This document shows positions 36,047-48,786 of a stretch of DNA of 64,000 bases, in pieces (position 1 is the stretch's first letter; each line of letters starts with the position of its first letter). The DNA is taken from the NCBI RefSeq assembly GCF_000009365.1, contig NC_008260.1, forward strand, positions 1,523,501 to 1,587,500. The letters run 5' to 3'. Source of the DNA: Alcanivorax borkumensis SK2. GTDB lineage: Bacteria > Pseudomonadota > Gammaproteobacteria > Pseudomonadales > Alcanivoracaceae. The position numbers and the translations under genes are program-made. The notes beneath the pieces were generated by a model. It searched no databases. It was not told where the DNA came from and was given only the letters and a program-made list of their open reading frames with translations.

Positions 36047-36194
36047 TCCCCTGCCCGGCGCCACCAATAATGTAACAGGGATGCAGCGGTTGCGTCGCGC
36101 ACAGTTGACACGGCATTCGTGCTACCCGATTGATTATCATAATAAAATACACCACTTGGTGTGCATACATGGTAAATATGGTAATTATTAGAAC
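35894..36194 (+). repeat. Left copy of imperfect direct repeat flanking the hupE-czc cassette
   Basis: This stretch, from inside the mazE-like gene to AATTATTAGAAC, is repeated at 46835-47070. Shared blocks include ATGGAACTGACTGAT, GCGCACAGTTGACAC (GCACACAGTTGACAC in the other copy), TGGTGTGCATACATG and AATTATTAGAAC. Copies differ by point changes, and the right one lacks about 65 bases. Both are in the same orientation and enclose 10.6 kb. Confidence 0.75.
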
Positions 36195-36238
36195 GCAGCT
36201 TGGAAAGATCTAGTGCATGTGGTCGTAAAGGCCCTGTA

Positions 36239-36382
36239 ATGGACGAAAGACCAGAGCGTGTGTTTCTTGCAGTAGATCAAGAAACCTCAATTTCTGTCCC
36301 TACTGACGTATTTGATAGGGCTGCTGTAGCTTGGGTCAATCAAAGCAAGAAAGCTTTAGGGGAAGATTTGCGCGGGGTATAA
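36239..36382 (+). CDS. Small hypothetical protein
   Basis: A 47-codon frame starting MDERPERVFLAVDQETS, with AAAGG eight bases upstream. It has a plausible composition and ends KALGEDLRGV. No family is recognised. It lies in an AT-rich 1.1-kb stretch with several protein-like scraps, so it may be a fragment. Confidence 0.3.
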   Translation: MDERPERVFLAVDQETSISVPTDVFDRAAVAWVNQSKKALGEDLRGV

Positions 36383-36505
36383 GATCACCACCACATCTGC
36401 TTCTAGCCCTTTTAAAAGAAGCGTGCGGCCAACTGCCTTATCCACAAGACCTTCCAAGTCCACTTTTTCTACCGCTGTTGCGTCTCGCTTGTTAGCTTGT
36501 AACGA
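36356..36505 (-). other. Protein-like open frame in the AT-rich gap
   Basis: The open frame encodes TAVEKVDLEGLVDKAVGRTL then LLKGLEADVVVILYP, but it has no start codon and begins after a stop. It partly overlaps the small plus-strand frame, so at most one is real. It looks like the C-terminal end of a lost gene. Most of 36510-36870 shows no feature I can support. Confidence 0.25.
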
Positions 36506-36870
36506 CTATTCGCATTTATATAGGGTCACCAATTATTAAAACCGCCCCACCCCGCTCTGGTGGTTGAGTTCTCGCGGCAAACAACTGCTACTTTACGGCA
36601 GCACTAGCGTTGATTTTGATCCATTCAACTTGGGAAGGGGCTGTTCGCAAATCGACTGCTTTATTTGCTTTTCGACCAAGGTATTTCCACGAAAATTAAA
36701 TATGGCCGCATTAGGTCCCCTAGCACGCTCACAGGAATGACTTGGGAAATGGGAACCACAATTTGATGTTGGGCAATATTACAATCTTGGTACTCATTGA
36801 CCAACTAATTTGCATAAAAAAACGTAGTAGCACGGTTTCTTATTTCAGGGTAGTCACTGCCGCAATGCTG

Positions 36871-37131
36871 CTAATCCTGCATTTTGGGTGCGTTAGAATG
36901 AGAACTGGTTTGTCGCCGCCATGATGTGAGGCCAAGGTTGTCGCTATTAGCTGGAGCGCTGAAGGAGCCTCCTCTTCTAACATCTAAAAGCTTTAACTCA
37001 GGAGCCATGCATCCATTTTTGCAGCTCTGTAACTTTTTCTTGGAATTCTTTATCTGCGCTGGAAATATTGGCCCTACCATTCCATATGCTATTTCTTCGT
37101 ACCAAGCTTGAGATTTAAACCACTCATTATT
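36871..37131 (-). other. Protein-like open frame, possible gene fragment
   Basis: From a TGA at 37132 the frame reads NNEWFKSQAWYEEIAYGMVG and continues with IKNSKKKLQSCKNGCMAPEL to a stop at 36871 (86 codons). An internal ATG at 37080 could start a 69-residue protein. The first part looks like coding sequence, while the last part is rich in Ser, Arg and Asn and less convincing. I do not recognise it. It lies just downstream of ynfA. Confidence 0.3.
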
Positions 37132-37165
37132 TCATGTTCGAGATGCCGCAGCTAAAGTTTCCCTG

Positions 37166-37495
37166 TCATCCTCGCGGGGCAAACATGATAATACCCATAC
37201 CCGCGAGTGCTACCGCCACGCCCACAAAATCCCATGGATGAGGACGAACCCCCTCCACACCCCAGAGCCACAGCAAGGCAACGAACACATAGACCCCGCC
37301 GTAGGCCGCATAGACTCGTCCGGCATCGGTCGGATGCAAAGATAGTAACCAGGCGAACATGGCGAGGCTTGCGGCGGCTGGTAGCAACACCCATCCGGGA
37401 GCGGATTTTTTTAGCCACAAATACGGCAGGTAACAACCGACGATTTCGGTCACAGCTGTGAGGATGAATAATCCCAGGGTGTAGAGAGCCAACAT
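37166..37495 (-). CDS. ynfA: YnfA/UPF0060 family small membrane protein
   Basis: Inner-membrane protein of 109 residues with four hydrophobic helices, the size and pattern of the UPF0060 (YnfA) family: [40 protein letters not shown] and GMGIIMF. The family is structurally like small multidrug resistance proteins and is often next to metal-resistance genes. It lies 12 bases after czcD on the same strand, at the end of the hupE-czc transcript. Its substrate is unknown. Confidence 0.9.
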   Translation of the reverse strand: MLALYTLGLFILTAVTEIVGCYLPYLWLKKSAPGWVLLPAAASLAMFAWLLSLHPTDAGRVYAAYGGVYVFVALLWLWGVEGVRPHPWDFVGVAVALAGMGIIMFAPRG

Positions 37496-37507
37496 GATTT
37501 CGCTCTT

Positions 37508-38431
37508 CTAGTGATGATCGCCAGCAGATAAACGCTGGTCAGAGGAATCTCGACAGAATTCTGCCGGCAGTTCAATTTCGATGGTCGTGTGAGCCAGTTG
37601 GTATGGCTCAAGTGCATCGGCCACCGCTATCTTGGTGGCGAGGTATTGCTCCAACGGGAAAGAATCCCTCATCACCAAATGCACCGTTAAAACATGGTGC
37701 TCTCCATCTAGGGACCAGAGGTGTTGATGGTGAACCTCGCTTATATGTTCAATGCCGAGCAGCGTTCGCCGAATCTCATCATGCAGCGCCGGGTCTGGTA
37801 CCGCCTGGATAAAAAGTTTGCCGGTGGCCCAGAGGTTGCGGATTACATTTACCAGAATAAACAGGGTAAAACCGATGGACAGCAATGGATCAAGGATGGG
37901 CCAGTCCACGAATTGCAAAATGATCGAGACGATCAGCACCGCGACCCAGCCCAGGACATCTTCTAGTAAGTGCCAATTGAGCACTTTTTCGTTCAGTGAC
38001 TTCCCTTTGCTCAGACGGTAGGCGGCGAACCCATTGACTGTAACCCCTAACAGGGCCAACGCGAGCATTCCTTCGGTAACTGGCATGACCGGGTCGGCCA
38101 GACGAGGGATCGCTTCACTGAGCACCCACAGCGACCCGCCCACCAAGACCAATCCGTTGATCAAGGCACCGAACAACGATAGCCTGCGATAGCCATAGGT
38201 AAATTCCCGGGTAGCCGCTTTACGTCCCTGCCGGTTCAGGAACCAGGCACTGCCTATGGCCAGGCTATCGCCCAGGTCATGCACTGCATCGGCCAGGATG
38301 GCCGTGCTGTTAGTCAACAACCCCCCAACAAACTCGATGAGGGTAAACCCCACATTGAGAAAGAATACCAGGCCAAGACGTCTGGAACTGGTGTCGTCTG
38401 AATGATTGTGCGCGTGATCATGGTGCCGCAT
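37508..38431 (-). CDS. czcD: CDF-family Zn/Co/Cd exporter CzcD-like
   Basis: Proton-antiporting cation diffusion facilitator of 307 residues in the inner membrane. Histidine-rich ends (MRHHDHAHNHS, SAGDHH) flank six transmembrane helices. The metal sites are canonical: ILADAVHDLGDSLAIG in TM2 and NWHLLEDVLGWVAV in TM5. A cytoplasmic C-terminal domain (about 205-295) completes it. It belongs to the minus-strand cluster with czcCBA and would feed cytoplasmic zinc, cobalt or cadmium to the periplasm. Confidence 0.92.
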   Translation of the reverse strand: MRHHDHAHNHSDDTSSRRLGLVFFLNVGFTLIEFVGGLLTNSTAILADAVHDLGDSLAIGSAWFLNRQGRKAATREFTYGYRRLSLFGALINGLVLVGGSLWVLSEAIPRLADPVMPVTEGMLALALLGVTVNGFAAYRLSKGKSLNEKVLNWHLLEDVLGWVAVLIVSIILQFVDWPILDPLLSIGFTLFILVNVIRNLWATGKLFIQAVPDPALHDEIRRTLLGIEHISEVHHQHLWSLDGEHHVLTVHLVMRDSFPLEQYLATKIAVADALEPYQLAHTTIEIELPAEFCRDSSDQRLSAGDHH

Positions 38432-38498
38432 TCATCTTACCTCGTTATAATGGTTCAACGGTTAAACGTGCATAGACGTATCTGGGTGGTCTGTCATA

Positions 38499-38858
38499 TC
38501 AAGGCCACAAATTAATGCCAAATTGGCGCAGCAGTAGCGCGAAGATGCCGAAGCAAATAGCGGTAACCGCGCAGCTGACAAGTAGCGTTGGCCAGAAGCC
38601 CAATCGGCCCAATAGTAATGGGAAACTTAAAAACATGGGCAATGTCGGCAGCACATACCAGAGGGTATACCAGGCATGCCGGGCGATTTTCTCGTGAGGC
38701 TGATTTTCCACGTGCAGCCAAATCAGCACCAGAATGGTCACCAAAGGCAGTGCCGCCACCAGGGCGCCTAACTTGTCACTGCGCCTTGCAACCTCCGACA
38801 CCACCACCACGATGGTTGCGGTAATCAGGTATTTGGTGATAAGCCATTGCCATGTCAT
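38499..38858 (-). CDS. DUF3147 family membrane protein
   Basis: Membrane protein of 119 residues with four predicted helices: about 5-23, 33-48, 60-83 and 87-110. Segments SEVARRSDKLGALVAALPLV and HAWYTLWYVLPTLPMFL match the DUF3147 family. The function is not known. It lies 8 bases after the DUF6488 gene, in the same transcript as hupE and czcD, so a role in metal handling is possible. Confidence 0.8.
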   Translation of the reverse strand: MTWQWLITKYLITATIVVVVSEVARRSDKLGALVAALPLVTILVLIWLHVENQPHEKIARHAWYTLWYVLPTLPMFLSFPLLLGRLGFWPTLLVSCAVTAICFGIFALLLRQFGINLWP

Positions 38859-38866
38859 AAATGTCG

Positions 38867-39217
38867 CTACTCCAAACCGTCAAACTCACCCGTAAAATTC
38901 ACATCGTAAACTTTCCCGTCGCTGGATATGAGCACGTAAAGTGTTTTTGCCTCAGTCGCATTGGCCACCGAGATGATGAAATAACCACTGCCTTTCTTAT
39001 GGATCTTCATAGCGGTAGCTGACGTTGTCTTCCAGTTTTCAGGCAGTTTTCCAAAGCCCAGTCCGACATCCTTGTCTGCCAACTGGAAGGTCGTGTCTTT
39101 GGCGAGCTGAAGCGCCGACGCTTCCGAAATCGGCTCGTGAGCGTGATCACTGTGTGCAAAAGCCTGCTGAAAACCGGCCAATAGAATAAGCGTAAAAATG
39201 GCAGCGAAAAATTTCAT
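38867..39217 (-). CDS. DUF6488 family periplasmic protein
   Basis: Secreted protein of 116 residues with a signal peptide (1-21, ending QQAFAHSDHAHEP). The mature start is histidine-rich. The remainder (KTTSATAMKIHKKGSGYFII, KTLYVLISSDGKVYDVNFTG) is a small beta-rich domain of the DUF6488 type. ATG 39217 was chosen because it gives a full signal peptide; the longer frame reads into hupE. It lies 28 bases after hupE and is probably a periplasmic metal-binding partner. Confidence 0.75.
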   Translation of the reverse strand: MKFFAAIFTLILLAGFQQAFAHSDHAHEPISEASALQLAKDTTFQLADKDVGLGFGKLPENWKTTSATAMKIHKKGSGYFIISVANATEAKTLYVLISSDGKVYDVNFTGEFDGLE

Positions 39218-39245
39218 AATGGTATTCCCACAAAAGTTAACAAGA

Positions 39246-40097
39246 TTAATGCGCGTGTGGCTCGCCACCCTCGTGGCGATGGACTTCGGGTTCTTCGGGC
39301 TGCGGGTCAGCGGACGGGGCTCCGAGCTCAAGGTTTCTCGGGTAGTTCGACAGAGGTGCTTTGTTATCTTCCATGTCCTCGTGGACATGCTGGTGGTCGT
39401 CCCGGTTGAGGGGGAAATCATCCGGATACTGCGTGTGCTGGAATCCATGTAACTGCATCAGCAGCAACAGGCCACCGGTAAGCATTATCGCCACGTTCGA
39501 GGCTTTGCTGAAGCGCCCAAATGACGGGTTTTTTCGCCACACCATGAGCAGGGCCAGCATAATGCTCAAGGCCACAATCTGGCCTAACTCGACGCCGACA
39601 TTGAACGACAATATCTTGAGTACCAGGCCATCGTGCCCCAGCGGCAACTGCTGAAGCCGAGTGGACAGGCCAAACCCGTGAATCAAACCAAAGGCAAACA
39701 CCATCCAGGTTAGGTTCGGGGATTTCATTTGCAAGTGCTTCTGAAAGCCGCCGAGGTTGTCGAAGGCTTTGTAACAGACCGTTAGCGCAATCACCGCATC
39801 GATCAGGTAGTAATTGGCGGTAATGCCAAACAGTGTGGCGAACACCAGGGTAATGGAATGGCCGACGGTGAAGGCGGTAATAAACTTGATGATTTCGCCA
39901 AAGCGCGTCAAAAAAAACATAACGCCGAACAGAAACAGCAAATGATCATAGCCACTCAGCATATGGGTGGCGCCCAACCGGATGTACTCCAGATAGCCCG
40001 CATTGAGTATCCGGGCCTGGTCTTCCGCCGACATGCCATGTGCCCAGGCCGAGGCACTAGCAAAAGACGCAATGGCGACAAATAAGAATTTAATCAT
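39246..40097 (-). CDS. hupE: HupE/UreJ-family membrane protein with His-rich tail
   Basis: Membrane protein of 283 residues: signal-like N terminus (1-20, ASAWAHGM), then about six transmembrane helices. HMLSGYDHLLFLFGVMFF and AFTVGHSITLVFA carry the histidines typical of HupE/UreJ nickel or cobalt permeases. The C-terminal 70 residues are soluble and rich in His, Glu and Pro (RDDHQHVHEDMED, VHRHEGGEPHAH). ATG 40097 fits the signal sequence. It is 143 bases downstream of czcA on the same strand, beyond a hairpin. The metal is inferred from the family. Confidence 0.85.
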   Translation of the reverse strand: MIKFLFVAIASFASASAWAHGMSAEDQARILNAGYLEYIRLGATHMLSGYDHLLFLFGVMFFLTRFGEIIKFITAFTVGHSITLVFATLFGITANYYLIDAVIALTVCYKAFDNLGGFQKHLQMKSPNLTWMVFAFGLIHGFGLSTRLQQLPLGHDGLVLKILSFNVGVELGQIVALSIMLALLMVWRKNPSFGRFSKASNVAIMLTGGLLLLMQLHGFQHTQYPDDFPLNRDDHQHVHEDMEDNKAPLSNYPRNLELGAPSADPQPEEPEVHRHEGGEPHAH

Positions 40098-40203
40098 AAT
40101 GTATTCAACCTTGGTGATGATCGAGTCGATCACACCTGATTATGGAATTGAGTGACGGTCGCACCCACAGTTGCACTTCGCCCGCCAGGGTTTCGCTGCG
40201 GAA

Positions 40204-40231
40204 ACAGGCTCCGGGCGTGCCCGAAGCCTGT
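40204..40231 (-). terminator. Hairpin after the first czcA gene
   Basis: Stem ACAGGCT-c-CGGGC / GCCCG-a-AGCCTGT with a 2-base loop, starting 9 bases past the czcA stop on the minus strand and followed by TTTCC. It should reduce read-through into hupE, so downstream genes may be less expressed or have their own promoter. Confidence 0.6.
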
Positions 40232-40240
40232 TCAAGCCTG

Positions 40241-44610
<4,370 letters not shown>

Positions 44611-44628
44611 GGTTCACTAATCCTGTGT

Positions 44629-45939
44629 TTAGTTAGCGGGCGTGGCCTGGCCTTGGGTCATGGGCTGCGCCGTAAGCTGTTCGATAAGCGCCTGGTTGAG
44701 CAGCGCCGTGGCGGCTGCTTCGACGAGTGCCTCGCGGGCCGAGAGCAGTTCGCGCTGTGCGGCGGTCCACTCCACGTAGCTGTAGCGGCCGCGTTCATAG
44801 GCTTGTTGGGTAAGATTGAGCGCCTGGGTTAAATCGGGCAGCACTGCATCACGCAGCTGCTCAACGGCGGCAATGCTTTGTTGGCGGGTGTGGTAGGCTT
44901 CGAACAACAGGGAGTGCAGTTGCAGTAGCGCGCTCTGTTGGCGGTATTCCACCTCGTCACGCGCCGCGGTGGCGGCTTGCACTTCTCCACGATTCCGGCG
45001 ACCGGCAAACAGTGGCATTGACACCCCGGCCACCAGCGCGGTATCGCCCGTTTCCTCAAAACGGCGGGCGCCGACCTGCCAGCGAATATCACTTTCGGAT
45101 TGACTTTTAGCTAACTGGATCTCGGCATCGCGCATCCGTCGCTCGCTTGCGTAAACCCGGAGCATCGGACTGTCACTGGCCAGCTGGTACAGCACCTCGA
45201 AACGCTCGCCAAGCTCGAATCGGAACAGGTCTCCCTGCAACCGCTGAAAATCCACCCGCGTTTCGCTCCATAGTGAGGCCAGCGCCATCTTTCGCTTCTC
45301 GTACTCCGTTTGCAGCGCGTTGTGGGCAATCCGGCTCTGGGTAAGAGCGGCCTTGGCACGCAGAACTTCGGCCTCTGGTGCGGCGCCCTGCTTTGCACGG
45401 CGGGTAACGGTGTTAAAGGTGGCTTCGCTCAATTCCACTGCCCGAGCGGATAAATCAAGCTTTTCCTGCAGAGCCAAGGTGGCGACATAGCGCTGCGTCA
45501 CCTGACCCAACAAATCCAGAGTCTCAGCTTCACGTTCGGCCTCCATCAGATCATAGCGGGAGCTCACGGCGCCTGTGCGAGCCCGGCGTTTGCCTCCCAG
45601 CTCAATGACTGAGGATAGCGACAGGGTGTAATCAGCTCTGTCGACTCCCTGCAGAGCACCGCTACCGAGTATATTCTCCACCTCCAGGCCCGCTTCATAG
45701 GCCGGTGCCTGATCGGCCGTAAGGCTTTTTCCCTCAAGCCCCTGCAGGCGAAAGTCGAATACCCGCAGACTGGGGTTTTGCGCCACCGTCCGGGACAGGG
45801 CGTCGGTAAGGGTGAGTGGTGTCTCTTCGGCGTGGGCAACGGAAACGTTGAGCGCCAGCACGAGTAGATACAAAGAATGGATATAAATCTGGCGCGGCGT
45901 TATACGCCGCCCAATGCTCATGGGCTTGCAAATAAGCAT
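44629..45939 (-). CDS. czcC: CzcC-type outer-membrane efflux protein (copy 1)
   Basis: TolC-family outer-membrane channel of 436 residues with a signal peptide ending VSVAHAEE (about 37). Mature residues LTLTDALSRTVAQNPSLRVF and the two helical repeats are standard; YERGRYSYVEWTAAQRELL is a conserved CzcC segment. AGGAGAGG precedes ATG 45939. It forms the first gene of the CBA set, after the small czcI-like gene. Confidence 0.9.
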   Translation of the reverse strand: MLICKPMSIGRRITPRQIYIHSLYLLVLALNVSVAHAEETPLTLTDALSRTVAQNPSLRVFDFRLQGLEGKSLTADQAPAYEAGLEVENILGSGALQGVDRADYTLSLSSVIELGGKRRARTGAVSSRYDLMEAEREAETLDLLGQVTQRYVATLALQEKLDLSARAVELSEATFNTVTRRAKQGAAPEAEVLRAKAALTQSRIAHNALQTEYEKRKMALASLWSETRVDFQRLQGDLFRFELGERFEVLYQLASDSPMLRVYASERRMRDAEIQLAKSQSESDIRWQVGARRFEETGDTALVAGVSMPLFAGRRNRGEVQAATAARDEVEYRQQSALLQLHSLLFEAYHTRQQSIAAVEQLRDAVLPDLTQALNLTQQAYERGRYSYVEWTAAQRELLSAREALVEAAATALLNQALIEQLTAQPMTQGQATPAN

Positions 45940-46002
45940 GCAACCTCTCCTACGAAGGTCTAATAAATAAAAGATGTTTCCTGAACGGAATGAATCGTAG
46001 GA

Positions 46003-46368
46003 TTAGGCTATGGGAGGGCGGAACAAGGAGGGTGGAATGACTGAAGTATGACTGGCTTGATAGTCGGACAACCCCTGACCTGCGGACAAAATGGAAATAT
46101 TTGATGCGGCGCTCACCAGCACCATATGACAGTGGGAATGGTTTTGATGGCAATGATCGGACACGTGATCCCGCGAAGGGTCGGATGAGGAAGACTCCTC
46201 CATTCCCAGAGTGACCGAGTTAAGGACGAGGTCTTCATGAGCGTGATCAAGCGTAGCAGGATAATGAGGTCGACTGGTATCCCCAATAGCTGCCAGTGAC
46301 TGCAGAGCAATCACCAATGCTAACAAGACTGTTAACCAACGATTGATTATCAAAACAGACCGACTCAT
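46003..46368 (-). CDS. CzcI-like secreted His/Cys-containing protein heading czcCBA copy 1
   Basis: Protein of 121 residues with a hydrophobic signal (RWLTVLLALVIALQSLAAIG) and a metal-ligand-rich centre (RDHVSDHCHQNHSHCHM). No enzyme domain is visible. It sits 63 bases upstream of czcC on the same strand, the position of czcI in known czc operons. ATG 46368 is used; an upstream TTG start is also in frame. Its role as periplasmic regulator or metal carrier is inferred. Confidence 0.65.
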   Translation of the reverse strand: MSRSVLIINRWLTVLLALVIALQSLAAIGDTSRPHYPATLDHAHEDLVLNSVTLGMEESSSSDPSRDHVSDHCHQNHSHCHMVLVSAASNISILSAGQGLSDYQASHTSVIPPSLFRPPIA

Positions 46369-46464
46369 AGAACGAGTGCTGGATACTAACAATAAAGCGC
46401 GAGAATCAAAAGCACATTATCCCATTCAAATTTAAATTGCGATTACAAGCCTATGGAGGATCCG

Positions 46465-46659
46465 TTAGGGGGATAAGATGGGGAGAGATACTATCTTTTC
46501 CATCAATTTCACCGTCTCGGTGTTGGATAATTGCTGACCTTCTTCAAGGTATTTCCCTACCTTGGTGTCACTCTGCCAGCTTTCCTGATTAAAATTTATC
46601 CGTTTCCGTGCTGCCACTTGTGGCTGCTCCGCTCCGGCGAAAAGTCGAACTAGCAGGCC
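46465..46659 (-). pseudogene. 3' fragment of an unrecognised gene
   Basis: An open frame of 64 codons after a TAA at 46660 reads LLVRLFAGAEQPQVAARKRI, then FNQESWQSDTKVGKYLEEGQ and ends VSLPILSP. Composition is clearly protein-like, but there is no start codon at its head. It lies between the czcI-like gene and the right-hand direct repeat, and looks like the end of a gene cut by an insertion. In the gap 46369-47316 the other features are the mazE remnant/repeat and a hairpin. Confidence 0.4.
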
Positions 46660-46834
46660 TTATTCAGGAGCAGCTTAAGAACTCCAGGGCTCGCTGTAAT
46701 CAAGGGGCAAACAGTTGGCTAGAACAGGGGGATGTCACTTGAAGTCATGGAAATAGCGAATAAAAAAGATTTTTTATAACCATTAGTTATTGGTGAAGTT
46801 GCTAAATTCAACACTTTTAACGACCAGACCTCAC

Positions 46835-46975
46835 ATGGAACTGACTGATCGATCGGCAACAGATCATTCGGCCAATGCCAACGCTGGAGCAGATGCTGGA
46901 AACTTGCACGCCAGAGAATATGGCACTAATTAGTGAAGACCCCCAGTGGCTTAGCATTGATGGAGGGGCTGCGCC
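46835..46975 (+). pseudogene. Second mazE-like gene, truncated and frameshifted
   Basis: It starts at ATGGAACTGACTGAT, then needs a frame change to continue as RQQIIRPMPTLEQMLETCTP and ENMALISEDPQWLS. This is the same sequence pattern as the C-terminal half of the intact mazE-like gene at 35795-36046. The N-terminal half is missing and the tail is altered. It forms the first part of the right direct repeat. Confidence 0.75.
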
Positions 46976-47070
46976 GCACACAGTTGACACAATAATGCTA
47001 CTCCATTGATCATTATCATAAAATACATTGATTGGTGTGCATACATGTTAAATAGGATAATTATTAGAAC
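46835..47070 (+). repeat. Right copy of imperfect direct repeat flanking the hupE-czc cassette
   Basis: Matches 35894-36194 in the same orientation, including the non-coding part with CACAGTTGACAC, ATTATCATAA, TGGTGTGCATACATG and AATTATTAGAAC. It lacks about 65 bases present in the left copy. With the left copy it encloses ynfA through the czcI-like gene. Confidence 0.75.
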
Positions 47071-47213
47071 TACGTACGCACGCTCGGTTGCCGCTGGCTG
47101 AGTAACTAAGATCCAAACTATTCACAGTGGTCGTTCTCCTGCATTTTCTACACAACTCTGCACCTGCGATCTGAATTCAAACGGAGAAAGATGGATCAGT
47201 ATTGACCGTTGAT

Positions 47214-47238
47214 GAACTACCGCACACAGCGGTAGTTC
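47214..47238. repeat. Perfect stem-loop downstream of the hydrolase gene
   Basis: GAACTACCGC and GCGGTAGTTC pair perfectly around ACACA, 79 bases past the hydrolase stop. No T-run follows on the minus strand. It may end or protect the hydrolase transcript. Confidence 0.45.
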
Positions 47239-47316
47239 GAGGTAAGCAAGGATACTGGCGCGGAGCGCCACTCCCGCTCATTCCGTTAGGCGACAAACTG
47301 GATGCTCCAAGGCATG

Positions 47317-48084
47317 TTACGGCAACGCAGAAAGGAACGCGGACACTGCTTCCAACACTCCCTGCTCCTGCTCGCGATGCGGCACATGCCCGCATCGCTC
47401 AAGCATCACGACCTCCGCTGGTCCTGCTGACATGCGTTCCAACCGAGCAGGATGTGCCATGGAGCCGAACTCATCGTTATCTCCGTGCAGGCAAAGCAGT
47501 GGGCAGGTAACACGCTCCAGCTCCGCATCCAGATTCCACTCGGCGAAGGCCGGTGACAACCAGGTATCAATCCAGGCATGCAGAACCCAGTCAGCTTTTT
47601 CGCCATGGTACTTCTGCAACCGCGCCCGCTGAGTGGCATCCTCAAATGCCACTTGTGCATCGCGGATCCCCGCTAGGGTTTGCGCCTCCACCATGGCCTG
47701 GGCTGACTCGGTAATGACAGCCACACACCGCTGCCCCAGCGAAGCTGCCGCCGCCACGGCCATACCGCCGCCAACGCTGTGACCGAGTAACACCACCTGT
47801 GGCAATGCCAGTGCTGACATAAGGGAGTCAATCACCACGGCTTCGTCTTCCACAAAACTGAGGGGTAGAGACCCCTCACGCTTTGGCGATGCGCCAAAAC
47901 CTACTCTGTCATAGGCTATCACCGTGCGGCCACAGGCCTGCGCCAGCGCCGCAGGGAACTCCCGCCATAAAGCAACACAGCCTAAAGAGTCGTGTAGCAA
48001 TACGACAGGCGCCCTGTCACCCTCCACTGGCCATATCTTCACATTCAATGGCCCTACGGAGGTGGCAATCTGGTTATCAATCAT
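47317..48084 (-). CDS. Alpha/beta-fold hydrolase
   Basis: Cytoplasmic hydrolase of 255 residues. The nucleophile elbow is GHSVGGGMAV (serine near 99), an acid is in HGDNDEFGS, and the catalytic histidine is in CGHVPHREQ near 238. The oxyanion region LLHDSLGCVALWREFP is normal. It has no signal peptide. It lies alone on the minus strand between the direct repeat and the second czc operon. Ester or lactone hydrolysis is likely; the substrate is unknown. Confidence 0.8.
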   Translation of the reverse strand: MIDNQIATSVGPLNVKIWPVEGDRAPVVLLHDSLGCVALWREFPAALAQACGRTVIAYDRVGFGASPKREGSLPLSFVEDEAVVIDSLMSALALPQVVLLGHSVGGGMAVAAAASLGQRCVAVITESAQAMVEAQTLAGIRDAQVAFEDATQRARLQKYHGEKADWVLHAWIDTWLSPAFAEWNLDAELERVTCPLLCLHGDNDEFGSMAHPARLERMSAGPAEVVMLERCGHVPHREQEQGVLEAVSAFLSALP

Positions 48085-48317
48085 TATTTTTCCCTAACTA
48101 AATAGCCTCTTGAGGCCATAACGCTGAAATGACTGGCGCAGTATTCACGAAATACCTGAAGTTTCAACCATCACCAAATAGGCAAATCCTTAGTCTATTT
48201 AGGCTCTCTTTATTTGCTTAGTCACGCTGCTCGCCACAGAAGGTGAATCCAAGCAAACGTGGATTCCATCTTGCTGCGCAAAACCTGTGCATAGAAGGGT
48301 TGTCGATGAGAATCAGA

Positions 48318-48345
48318 TTGACGCACCAAGGCGGCTTGCTAGAGT
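48318..48345 (+). promoter_or_regulatory. Candidate promoter of czc operon 2
   Basis: TTGACG (-35) and TAGAGT (-10) are separated by 16 bases, about 40 bases before the ATG at 48385. This position argues against the in-frame ATG at 48346 as the start of the small secreted protein. The gap 48085-48384 holds nothing else I can support. Confidence 0.4.
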
Positions 48346-48384
48346 ATGCATCTTGATTCTTTTCGCACTCCCGACTGGCATAAC

Positions 48385-48741
48385 ATGAATTTCAGCAAGT
48401 CCAGACATTCCTTCACCGCTTTGTTGCTCGGCTTGCTGATGCTGTGCAGCGCCGTAGCGGGTGCAACCGAGTCAATCCCGCACTCGGTGAATGTGGAGGC
48501 GTCTTGCCAAGTTCATGTCTCTGAGGGCAAATCCGATGGCGCACCCGAAGAACGCCACAGTAGTGAATGTGAGCAACACCAGTGCTGCCTTCCGCACAGT
48601 TCATGCGCTACCCTCGCCCATCAGCCCATAACGCTCAGGCCTGTGCCCGCCAATGAATGGCACAAGCCCTCCCCTGCTCACGCGCGCTCTCTTGTCACGC
48701 AGCCTCCTGTGCCACCTCCCAATCGCAACGGATTGATCTGA
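48385..48741 (+). CDS. CzcI-like secreted His/Cys-rich protein heading czcCBA copy 2
   Basis: Protein of 118 residues beginning MNFSKSRHSFTALLLGLLML, a clear signal peptide ending about VAGATES. The mature part has CQVHVSEGKS and RHSSECEQHQCCLPHSSC, a dense Cys/His cluster, and ends in a proline-rich tail. It is 45 bases before czcC copy 2. Size and position match czcI; function as metal binder or operon modulator is inferred. An ATG 13 codons earlier is possible. Confidence 0.65.
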   Translation: MNFSKSRHSFTALLLGLLMLCSAVAGATESIPHSVNVEASCQVHVSEGKSDGAPEERHSSECEQHQCCLPHSSCATLAHQPITLRPVPANEWHKPSPAHARSLVTQPPVPPPNRNGLI

Positions 48742-48786
48742 TTTTCGCCGGCGATCTTCGCCGCAATCCGTTATCGGGAGATTTTC

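Noticed and set aside
36060..36194. The conserved block as an integron attC site
   Set aside because: The GTTRRRY and RYYYAAC core sites could not be found with proper pairing, and no integron integrase is present.
47202..47510. 102-codon plus-strand frame near the hydrolase
   Set aside because: It is mostly antisense to the hydrolase C terminus and contains the stem-loop at 47214-47238.
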